Source: Lyophyllum atratum (lineage: Eukaryota; Basidiomycota; Agaricomycetes; Agaricales; Lyophyllaceae). Taken from it: a DNA stretch of 64,000 nt. This document shows positions 54,701 to 64,000 of this stretch, in pieces (position 1 is the first letter of the stretch; the number at the start of each line of letters is the position of its first letter). The stretch is from NCBI GenBank assembly GCA_014905825.1, contig JACGCN010000004.1, forward strand, positions 1,116,001 to 1,180,000. The letters run 5' to 3'. A program made the position numbers and the translations under genes. The notes under the pieces are model-generated. The model searched no databases. It saw only the letters and a program-made list of their open reading frames with translations, and was not told where the DNA came from.

Positions 54701-56830
54701 TTGATAGCGTTAAGCGAGAGCTCAAGGACATCCTTACCCTCAAGGACCATGTCAAGACGGTTCTGCGACTCCGGATGGATGTTGGAAGAGCGACGATCGA
54801 TGTGGAGAACCTTCAGAACGATCTGGTTGCAACAGGGTCAACTAAAACCATTGACGACGTAGAAAGGGAGCTCGATGATGTGTCCTCAGACTTGTAAGTC
54901 ATCCTTGCACTTATGGAAGTTGGTGTACTTGTTGAAGGAACACTAGGCGCTCAGTAGAGAGAGAAAAACAACAGCTCATGGCAGAGCGGGAACGCATAAA
55001 AGATGCCATCCGCACGATCGAGAATAATCTCCATTCCATGGAATTGAAGGAAAGAGACCTCAAAGATGAGATCCGTGATAAGGAAGCCCTGGAGAAACGC
55101 ATGGAGGAAATGAAGCAGGAGATCAACGCCTTCACGACACGCATGAAGGCAAGTTCTACTCCCTTTCGCAGCTCCTTCCCTGTCGGTTTTCTAATTTACG
55201 CTCAGGATCTGGATGTTAGTATCTCCGAAGCTCGGGCGCCGATTGAAGCACTCGAGGAGGAGTACAAAAAGACACAAAATGATCTGGGCTCTAAAATCAC
55301 TCAGGCCCAACACGCAGCCCAGGAGTTGAACTCTAGCGCCGACAAGCTCACCCTCATCAACAAAGCTGTTGAACGGTATGTTTTATGTGTGCTATGATAT
55401 TGCTGCTGTATCTGATGACAATGATACAGATATGTGAAAGACCGCAGAGCGCGACAATTGGAACAATCTGCACAGGACATCAAGCACCACGACGCCGAAC
55501 TTATAAGGCTAACTGAGAGTATCGACGCTGCCAGAGAAACTATAAAAGAGATCGACAAGGAAATCAACGCCAGTGGAGCTTCCGTTGCCAACTATCGGGA
55601 TAACATTCGGGTTCGAAGATTGACCAAGGAAATCATTGAGACACAGGCCAAGATAGATTCTTATGATATGGACGAAGCTGCGAAAGCAAAACGGAATTTC
55701 GAAGATAAATACGGCAAAGCCAAAGATAAAGAAAACCAACTCCACACTGCCGTCAGTAAACCTTCATACTATTTCACAATCAACTAACTCTGTGTAGTAC
55801 TCCCACGTGGCAGGCGAAGTAAGCTCGCACCAATCCCAGCTCAGCGCTTTGGAGGTGGATCTTAAGGAGTTCAAAGACATCAACAAGAAGTATACTGAGC
55901 AGCTGATCCGTGTCAAAGTGAAATTTCCAGTCACCCAAAAGTGAAGTGCGATTCATTGGCTGACAGCCATGTTTATAGATGTCCGACATGGCCAATAGTG
56001 ATCTGGAAAAGTATGGCAAAGCTTTGGATAAGTAAGTCGCAGGCGTTTTCATCCAAACCACCTTATCAAACATCATACAGCGCAATCATGAAATACCATG
56101 GTCTCAAGATGGAAGAGGTCAACGACACGATGAAGCATTTGTGGAATAAAACATATCAAGGAACAGGTCCGTAGCTTCATTGTCTGACTGTGGTTCTTGA
56201 CACGAGCACATGAGCATTCTTTAGACATCGACGGAATCAAAATACGTTCTGATGTCGAAGGCGGCGCTTCTAAACGATCGTACAATTACCGAGTACGTGA
56301 CACAATATCTGCATACCTAATATAGTTCCAACTGTCTCGTTCAATCCAACTGTCTCATTCAGGTGGTGATGACGAAGGACCAAGTAGAGATGGATATGCG
56401 TGGCAGATGTTCAGCTGGCCAAAAAATGCTCGCCTCTATCATCATTCGTCTTGCGCTTTCAGATTCGTTCGGGCAAAATTGCGGAATCCTCGCCCTGGAT
56501 GAGCCGACCAATGCATTAGATACCGAGAACATTGATGCACTTGCTGCCAGTCTTGTAGAGTGAGCATTCGTGTTCACCGTATAGCATCTTCCCTGATCGG
56601 TCATATTATAGCATCATCAACGAAAGGAAGAGCCATTCCAACTTTCAGCTCATTATCATTACACATGACGAGAATTTCCTGCGAAAACTTGGGCAAAGCG
56701 ACGTTATGGAATACTATTGGTGTGTGTTGTTATTCGTTTCATCCATGCTGAATTTTATACCTTTCTCGATAGGCGAGTTTCAAGAGATTCACGCCAAAAA
56801 TCCGTCATCGAGCGACAGAGGTTTAGATAG
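51725..56830 (+). CDS. RAD50: RAD50 DNA double-strand-break repair ATPase
   Basis: The ATG at 51725 opens [19 protein letters not shown]. The Walker A loop is [16 protein letters not shown] (residues ~38-53). [28 protein letters not shown] is the Q-loop block. Long coiled coils follow across about twenty small introns. The zinc hook is CTACNRHL at ~54310. The second ATPase half gives the signature [18 protein letters not shown] and Walker B/D-loop [11 protein letters not shown], and the tail [11 protein letters not shown]...[15 protein letters not shown] ends at 56830. Rad50 with Mre11 and Nbs1 tethers and processes broken DNA ends. All ATPase motifs are intact. Splice sites in the coiled-coil region were placed where the frame and heptad-like sequence continue, so some exon limits are approximate. 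Confidence 0.93.
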
Positions 56831-57423
56831 CATTCCCACATCGTTCTATTTCATGCATCTACTCATCCTACTAATCAATTGTATATTAAACATCGTCTGC
56901 AATAACTGTCATCGTTTCGCTCGTTGGTTGTGTGGTAGAAAAAGAATTTTGGCACGGTCAGTTCAAAGGATTTGCCATCACAATTAAATTCTTAAGTTAA
57001 CCACACGCGTGGTCTCGCGGTGATGTCGCGGCGTTCATACTGACCGGTGAGTTCATTTTCTCCGCCCTTCCCCCTTTGCGCGTATGAAAACCAGACATGG
57101 TTTAGCTGACCTATCGCATGTTGAAGGTGTTTGAAGCCGAAGCAGTTGTCATCATCTCCAACACGAAACTGACGGAAAAGGTTGTGTACGGGATGATCAG
57201 CCGAGGTATACCAGTGGTATACCTGCCTCCGGGGCCATCTAGGACTCATAACCGACAATCCTACCACATTCAGATATCTATAAATAGTTCACTTGTGTTG
57301 TTGTTGGCCGAGAGGGACGAGCGCCAAACTCTTCCATACAAACCTTTCTTTCCAATTTTTAACTTCTATCTTGTATCATACGCACTTCCCCTTTGCAGGG
57401 CTTACTCACTCACATTCAATACA
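56831..57423. other. Intergenic stretch with an unexplained small frame
   Basis: Between RAD50 and the SET gene. A plus frame from 57118 (MLKVFEAEAVVIISNTKLTEKVVYGM...) looks protein-like for ~45 residues and is preceded by a possible GTGAGT...AG intron, but I could not join it to a full gene or name it. The rest holds nothing recognisable. Confidence 0.4.
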
Positions 57424-58896
57424 ATGCTTCTCCCGGAAAACGTCCGCCTCGCACTTCACCCAACTGCTCGAAGTCAAGCAGTTGCTGTCTCGCAGTTCTC
57501 GGAAGGCTCGACGATCGCTACCATCCCTTCGCTTATCAGTGTGTTGCTACCACAAGAAAAGGGACGCAGGTGCGATACATGTTTTCGAATATCGTCAGAA
57601 CAGAGGACACTGCGAAAATGTACTGGATGTGCTTCCTATTGGTATTGCAGTACTGAATGTGAGTCCTTTAGCCTGAGCTCTTTTTAAATTCGATTTGAAG
57701 TATGACAAGGCCAGAGCATACAATGGAAGGATCATCATAGGAAAATGTGCAAGATATTTCACCAGTTTAGCTCGACCACCATATTTCAGTCTCTCGCGAT
57801 CCACGAAAAGCTGGATGCCCTGCTACTTGCTCAATTGCTTGCTCAAATATCAGCCTCCAATCTTGCTTCTCTAGAGGACGACTCTTCGCCTGTATCTGTC
57901 CTTCTGTCGTTGATTCCTAGCCATAAAACTGATGATTTCAACATCCCTATTCCCAACCTCAAACCTACAATATCGTTGCAGATCGCGAGAGACCTGTATT
58001 CGAGGTTTGGCAACAACAATTTCGCCATTCATTCTCATCTTACAACCATTGGCCATGGAGTTTTTCCTCTCGCAAGTCGCCTTTTCAACCACTCATGCTC
58101 CCCTAATGCTGCTGCAAAATATGTTTTCAAACCGAAGGGAGGAGTGATGATGGAGGTGGTGGCCCTTCGAGATATTTCATCCGACGAAGAAGTACGAAAA
58201 GTTCGTACTGCACCATGCATCGACTTAGAATCCCTTTCGCAGATATGTTTACCATACTTGGACCCTGCTCTACTTCAATCCCGGCAACAGATTTTCGATT
58301 TCACCTACGGATTCCGATGCACTTGTGCCTCTTGTCAAGAGATGGAACATCTAGGCGATATTCCGACTCCCCCGACTAGCTCAGAAGACCTCTCCTCCGT
58401 GGCGAAGGCACTTCGCAACTTCCTTGGACTTCATCAGCCGCTCAAGGTCCTGCCGAGGAAGCCGAGAGAAGCTGTACCACGCTTGTTGCTCTGTGTCTTC
58501 CATGAGACATATCTATCAAATCTTTCAGAGACGTTCAGCAAGTCATCACATGAAGGCGACTACGAGTTAGCGCTTGATGTTGGTGTCACCTTGCTGGGAG
58601 CCTACATCATGATTTATCCACCCAACTACCCTCAAATAGGTGAGAAGCTACGGTTTTGGTCATTTTTTGGCATTTCACGACGCACAGGACTACATCTCCT
58701 GGAGCTGGCAAAGACCGCGTGGAATATGCTGATCAGTTCTGGGGAAGCGAATACTGACATAGCACAGGCTACGACGGAGCGGATACAGGGATTTCTGGAC
58801 CTAGGCCGCAAGGTCTTGATGGTCTATGGATCGGAAGGAGACGAGGAAGGGCCTTTATTAGAGGTCGAGACTTTACAATCGCTGTTGGACGCATAG
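57424..58896 (+). CDS. SET and MYND domain protein (SMYD-like lysine methyltransferase)
   Basis: The ATG at 57424 starts MLLPENVRLALHPTARSQAVAVSQFSEGSTI, the first SET strand. The MYND zinc finger is split by an intron: CDTCFR...LRKCTGCASYWYCSTECQS and WKDHHRKMCK after an intron of ~51 nt. SET continues with GHGVFPLASRLFNHSCSPNAAAKY, where NHSC forms the methyl-donor site. After DISSDEE a 51-nt stretch (GTACGA...CGCAG) reads through but is probably a second intron, since the family has ICLPYLDPALLQSRQQ directly next. The post-SET Cys cluster is FRCTCASCQ. A helical C-terminal part resembles TPR-like SMYD tails. It methylates lysines on histones or other proteins; the target is unknown. The stop is at 58896. 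Confidence 0.88.
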
Positions 58897-59359
58897 TCTT
58901 CTTCCGTTTCCGGAGAATTCCAGCTTTTCAGGCTGTGTCTGCAAGCCGGGACATATCGCACGTTATCAAGGCCCAAGTCGTGATGGGGACTCAGTGTCCT
59001 ACAGACCACGCAAGTAATCCCACCCTAACTACGATCTTAATTAATGCACTCCGAGGACACTTGCTTGGCGCAGGAAGATGTGTACCTTGTACGTCCTATT
59101 TACGTGTGTCAAACCTTCGGCACCCATGTTAAGGCTACATCTGACCTGTTATGTGCCAATAGGTTTACTTGAGGTGTCTGAGAAACCTCACATACTGGAC
59201 GTCACATTGCCTAATGAGTCCTCCTCTAATGATTCTCTTCTTGATGTGGAAATTCGATAGACTCTCAACCTTTCTTGCGGCCTGAGTATATATACTCGTG
59301 CAACGGTGGCCACTCGCTTCGTGCTTAGTTTCTAAGCCAGCCTGTCTTTTTATCTCTCC
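58897..59359. other. Intergenic stretch
   Basis: Nothing recognised; it contains the promoter of the DUF4436 gene, with a TATATATA run at ~59288. Confidence 0.5.
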
Positions 59360-61044
59360 ATGTCGTCTTTCCGGGTCCCCGCACTCTTTCGTCCCCGTCA
59401 TTCCCTTCACCGCCTTCGCTCGTTTCATCTCACTCCAAATACGACGACGCAACCCGGTCTCGCTCCTTTGACTGAAGCCCACCCGAAGACCTCAACAAAT
59501 AAAGCTTTACAAGTTCTTCCTCGAAACACTTCGTTTCCCGTCCGCGGATCTGTTGTTACGAAGCTCGCCTTCGTCGTGTCGCTCATCTTCATATTCACGA
59601 TATCCATTTCTTTCATTGGTGCCAATATCGACGAAGAGTACTTTGAACTTTCATTGAAGAAAACTGCGGACACTAGCCCCGGGGTAAGAAGAAGCGTCTC
59701 TGCGGGACCTGATACTGATGTAATGTCTTTGTAGATCGTTCTCTCAGGAGAAAACGTTGACGTGGATGTGGATGAACCGTCGATCACTATTCGATGGTCT
59801 ATTATGGCCTGCGGGGACGCATTCATGCTCCCTGGCTCGGCAGGCATCCACAGAAGCACGGCGTGTGGCCTTCCATCTCAGCCGCTGTACATCTTTGTGG
59901 ATAAGTCAGTCTGCTCACGACGTCCTTTTATCAAGTCACTTACTCCCCACTGCAGCGACTCGACACCGACTGCGACGTATGATCCGTCTCAAATCCCTTT
60001 CAGTCGAAGTACGGGTAATCGACGAAGGTTTGGACCTACGTTTCTCCCATATTGCGGCTGCTAAACATGACTTAAATCAGTATTCAGAATCTCGTCCAGT
60101 TCGACAGCGATCATGTCCTCGATGTCCACGAAGCTCGTTTGTACCCTTTCGATACATACCTGCTCTCGAGCACTATTCGCGCAGTCTCCTTCAACAATGA
60201 GACGCTACCGATCCGCAAGATAGTCACTATCAGTGGCACGCCCAGCTTCGATATCCAGACAAAGGACACAGAAAGCTATGGGGCCTTGGCAAGCAATACG
60301 GAGACTGCCAGCCGCGACATCGACATGCGGGTCACCCGTCCGGGCTCAGCCCGCCTCTTTGCACTCCTTCTTTTCGGACTTAACTGGGTCCTTACACATA
60401 TCGCTATTGGTCTTGTCTTGATCTCCAGAAGAACTAGGAACGTGCGGTCAATCCTGAAGCATCTAATTTTTGCAGGTGTTATCGTGGTAGCGATTCCACA
60501 GCTGCGGAACAGCATGCCAGACGCGCCTGGATTCGATGGTAAATCCCCCTCATCGCCTTGTGCTGCCATAAATCTAACGACTCATCTGAACAGGGGTCTT
60601 AATTGGTACGTTCCTTGCACGATTATCATACTTCTTTGCTCACGGACAGATCTGTCAGACTCGATTGGGTTCTTTCCGCAAATGATTATCTCTGGGGTCT
60701 CGGCCACCGTAATCCTTCTCATTCTCATTAGTCGAGAACTAGACGACATCAGAGATGTCAGCGCCCGGGCCAGCAAATCATATCCCATCCCCCCACCTGC
60801 CGCGATGAACCGAACACGTCCGCCACCCACACCAACAAAGGATGCCGATTCCATGCAAATCTCGCAGTACGAGATACATCTCCTTGTCAGGCATCTCAAA
60901 GGAGAATTCGTCTTCCCTCCTGTACAGACAGCTCATGACATACGCTCATCCGAGCACCAGGTTACCCCCCATAGGCGAACGAAGACCATGCCCAAGATCA
61001 GGGAAGGCAGCGAAGTGTCCCGTTATTCCGACTGGGTCGAGTGA
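59360..61044 (+). CDS. DUF4436 multi-pass membrane protein
   Basis: The ATG at 59360 starts a basic N-terminal tail and a first membrane segment (KLAFVVSLIFIFTISISFIG). The lumenal/extracellular part has IVLSGENVDVDVDEPSITIRWSIMACG and DVHEARLYPFDTYLLSSTIRAVSFN, characteristic of DUF4436. Membrane segments follow at LFALLLFGLNWVLTHIAIGLVLI and HLIFAGVIVVAIPQLRN. Two introns then bring in VLIDSIGFFPQMIISGVSATVILLILI, the last segment, joined across a small exon at 60591-60604. The C-terminal ~100 residues are a Pro/basic cytoplasmic tail ending DWVE. The family function is unknown. An internal exon near 59945-60130 was inferred from frame change and is the least certain. Confidence 0.8.
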
Positions 61045-61447
61045 CCCGGGGATGTTCTCCTTCGGCGCAGCTTCTCGACGTCATTCAATACATGATCTGG
61101 ACATGGATGTTCGGGACAAATATATTCGGGTGCCCGGACGTCATATCTACCGTTCCCTGCCTTTCATCATTACCCCTGCCTCAAGTCAAAGTGCGGAGCT
61201 CCGTAACCTTGCCTTCTGGGACTTCGTGGACTTGTGTATGCTTCGTTGACGTTGATTGTAGTCGAGCTTGGTTCCTTCAGTTGGGAAAGTGATCGGACGG
61301 TTGAACGGTTGTGTATGGAACGAAGTTCGCAATCTATATGGACACATCAGATATTTTACTAATACAGGACAGGTTACAGTTCTCCGAAAAGGCGCTTTCT
61401 GCATATATACGTATTTATTTAGCAAGAACTGTAAATGAATGAGAAAC
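61045..61447. other. Convergent intergenic stretch
   Basis: 3' flanks of the DUF4436 gene (plus) and the Derlin gene (minus). Nothing recognised. Confidence 0.5.
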
Positions 61448-62295
61448 TCACAGTCTTACAGGCGCCTCGCTGAAGATGGTCTTCCCACCTACCATCTCGC
61501 GGGTCCAGACATCTCTCATGAACCACCCGACATGGCCAACCGCACACCCTAGGAGGTCGCCCGCAGCCGCTTTCCAAGTCCCATTCAAGACCCAGGAGAA
61601 GGCGACCAGGGCAACGGGTAGGTACGGCGCGGTAATCGTGAAGAGGCCGAACAGCGAGATCGGAGTTGACGGATGCCGCCTTGACCATAGATAGATTGGC
61701 ACGAACGCTAACGATGATGAGAGGAAAGGGAGGTTGAATAGTGGCGCCAGCATCTAGGGAATCTGGTCAGCGGCGTCCCATATGCCAAGCTGAATGTAAG
61801 GTGAGACTAACGAGAAGCATCACAGAGGATAGGAAGAGCAGCCAGAAATAGTCTGCCTTCCGGTTTGCAAACGACGACTCTTCGAGCATTCGGCTATATC
61901 TCATGCTGCGGAAGATTGTTAGCCTGAGCCTGGAAAGCCCTGCAGTTACTCACAAGAAGAACAGATGGAAGACAAAGTCTAGAGATATAGGCCCAAAGTA
62001 GAAGAACGTTGTAACGGCGCGCCATAGCTAGGGGCTGTTCAGTCGATGAAACCTTTCCAAGAGTACGAACTCAACAAACCTGGAGATTACTGAAGGTGCT
62101 CTTGGGGCTATAGTATAGCTGAAGAGTAGTCACCAGCTGGCATTGCTAGAAAAGAAGTGTGGCCTGGTTAACGGGTGCCTGGATGGAAACATGTATAGGA
62201 CATACTACGGCCAAGCTCGTAAAGACAGACAACGCCAGCCATCCGCGCGTAATGGGTGGTATCTGGGTCACCCAGGCTTCAATACCAACAGGCAT
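61448..62295 (-). CDS. Derlin/Der1-like ER membrane protein
   Basis: The ATG at 62295 gives MPVGIEAWVTQIPPITRGWLALSVFTSLAV, an intron, then QCQLVTTLQLYYSPKSTFSNLQ, an intron, then LWRAVTTFFYFGPISLDFVFHLFF and, after another intron, a segment with RYSRMLEES. The C-terminal part is NLPFLSSSLAFVPIYLWSRRHPSTPISLFGLFTITAPYLPVALVAFSWVLNGTWKAAAGDLLGCAVGHVGWF. The blocks LWR...TTFFYFG, WSR, and GHVGWF are Derlin hallmarks (inactive rhomboid fold). Derlins move misfolded proteins out of the ER for degradation. The four to five membrane spans are all present. Stop at 61448. Confidence 0.88.
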
Positions 62296-62699
62296 TGGGG
62301 TTACGGACGTAGGGATTCAGAGGAACGAGATGGGTGCAAGGTCAGTGGCTTGGGCCCAAGTCATGATAATACAAGTATGATGACACGTTGCCGATCGTCA
62401 CACAGTACGTCACACCATAGAAATACATCGCATAAAAGTCGTGTGGACAGAGGTACACTGGTATATGATTTGTGAATCCCAATAGAAGAACAAGGAGTAC
62501 GAGGTAAGTGGGGGAGGGTCAAGGTATAGTGGCTGGCAGACCGGTGTTGTGAGTAGATAAGTAGAAATAAGAAACAACCTGTGACAGTCATGCTACATAC
62601 AGGCGGCCAAAAAATGGGCATAGATAAGCGGCAACATACTACCAAGCGGCCAGCGCAAAAAATCGTCCAAGAAAGACCAAGAATAATCCCCAGCTTGCT
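62296..62699. other. Intergenic stretch upstream of Derlin
   Basis: The Derlin promoter and the 3' flank of the last gene. No credible frame or motif. Confidence 0.5.
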
Positions 62700-64000
62700 T
62701 TATGCAGCAATGGGCTTAAAGCTCGACGGTGCGATCTTCGCCCGAGGGTTTTTCCGCGCAGCGGCAGCAGCAGCAGCCTGGTTCTCCGCCTCCTGCTTAG
62801 CCGCACGCAGAGCAGCGCTTCTATTCGTCCGTGGCGCGATGGAAGGGTTCGAGAGAGCACTGCTCGGGCGTGGTCTGAGCTTAGCGGGAGACGGTGCAAC
62901 ACCATTCTGTGTCGAGTCCGGAACTGAATCAGATATCGACGTTGTCCGTGGGGCTAAGGATGGTCGAGAGTCCGAGACAGATGAAGATCGTCGGATTGCG
63001 TAGCGCGATGGGGCGGTTTGAGAGGCTTGTGACGAGGGACGAGGTGGTGGTGCGGCAACTGGTGTTGGTTTTGAGGGACTCAGGGAGCTCTGGGAGTTGC
63101 TTCTTTGCAAACCTGGCAGCTTCGGTGTCGTAGCTCCACGGACTATATACGCAGATAGTTAGTCTACGAGGAAACACGTTTCTTCAATGTTGGACTTGAT
63201 TTTGACTTACACATAAATGACGAAGGTGGACCTTGCTCTTTCTGTGTCCTCAAAGCCGCACTTTTGTTCAGTCTGGGAGCTACGGTGGGTGCCTTCACCG
63301 ATGCGACAGAGATCGACTCCCTCCGCTTATGACCCGGCACCCCTTCAAACGTAGCCTTCACCGACTCCTCTGAACTAAGTGCCCTACGCCTCGTCGGGGT
63401 TTCGGGCTTTATTCCGAGTCTCAGCGAAGCAGCGCGCGACATGCGAGGAGCAATAATAGGCGCTGCAGTAGACGCCACCGCAATACTTTCCGCTCGCTTG
63501 TGGCCCGGCACATTCTGGAACGTCTTCGCAAGCTGCTCTTTCGAGAGTGGGCCCCTTGGACCCGAGTGTGTTTTCTCGACAACGACCCCCGCGCGCAGGG
63601 AGGCACTGCGTGTCATCCGTGGTACGATATCGGGGTTTGCGGTGGTGGACGGGACGGCGCGGGCGCGGAAGCCTGGCTTACCATTGAGATTCAGCTTCGT
63701 GCCTCCGGCCGTGGATGGGTTCGTCGCGCTTGACGCAGCATACCCTTCGTCCGAGGTAGCTTGCTGTTGAATGGCCGCAAGCACCGAAGAACTGACCGAG
63801 CGTATGGATCCGTATCGGTCGTCGGGAAGGTCAGATGTGGGGAACGGGGGTGAGGAAGCAAACAGGGATGATATTTGGAGTTCAGCCATCTGCGTATCGG
63901 TAGAGCCCATCAGACCATTTTGCTGCAAGGAGATTCCGTAGAGCGCGCGGAGGGAGTTGGGCGCGTCCCGCCGAGCGACTTCGGGGTCGCGATCGCCCAT
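62700..64000 (-). CDS. Basic Ser/Pro-rich protein with repeated APR-SAxLR motif, reaches the window end
   Basis: Two exons: 64000 to about 63213, then about 63140 to 62700, joined in frame by a ~75-nt intron (GTAAGT...ATATAG). The first Met lies exactly at the window end, so the gene may start further out. A short motif of the form (I/V)(A/V)PRxxxSA(A/S)LR is repeated four times (IVPRMTRSASLRAG, IAPRMSRAASLRLG, VAPRLNKSAALRTQ, IAPRTNRSAALRAA), each preceded by a variable low-complexity linker; two linkers share NVPGHKRAESI/GVPGHKRRESI. The protein is disordered with many RxxS sites, compatible with phosphorylation-regulated binding (inference). I recognise no domain. Confidence 0.72.

Overview
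This is nuclear DNA from a mushroom-forming basidiomycete (Agaricomycetes), judged from gene structure and gene content. Nearly every gene is cut by short spliceosomal introns of about 50-85 nt (GT/AG ends, CTRAY-type branch sites). The families present are typical of that class: alpha-type protein kinase, TET/JBP-like dioxygenase, agaric rve-type DDE integrase, BTB proteins and DUF4436. No tRNA, rRNA or CRISPR array was seen.

Region A (1-24 kb) is dominated by mobile DNA. A 13,074-bp Ty3/Gypsy-type LTR retrotransposon (550-13623) has LTRs that look identical by eye and a 5-bp target duplication. It sits inside exon 3 of an alpha-kinase gene (90-15791). The element carries gag-protease, a pol separated from it by one in-frame TGA, and a third RS-rich ORF of unknown function. 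Downstream on the minus strand are a TET/JBP-like dioxygenase (16009-17707) and a DDE integrase/transposase gene (18312 upward). The integrase gene is preceded by the most striking object in the window: 14 tandem 161-bp units, each holding a 34-codon phase-0 exon and a 59-bp intron with its own splice signals. They lie in the same orientation as the integrase and in a compatible frame. A diverged fifteenth copy lies at the far edge.

Region B (24-42.3 kb) holds ordinary genes and two relics: a zinc alcohol dehydrogenase, a secreted GH43 arabinanase, a BTB protein, MON1, mitoribosomal mS41, a C2H2 regulator with an internally duplicated exon plus intron, a Sec14-type lipid-transfer protein, a decayed GH71 glucanase, V-ATPase subunit d, and a decayed MFS transporter tail.

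Region C (42.5-64 kb) is a dense housekeeping block: a large F-box-like protein, NDUFAF6, a single-pass membrane protein, bL28m, SDHAF1, uL29m, RAD50, a SET/MYND methyltransferase, a DUF4436 membrane protein, Derlin and a repeat-bearing basic protein that reaches the window end. Four neighbouring genes in this block (NDUFAF6, bL28m, SDHAF1, uL29m) serve mitochondrial biogenesis, and two gene pairs here share short divergent promoters.

All gene models were spliced by eye from splice signals and frame continuity, without transcripts or database searches. Family names rest on remembered motifs.
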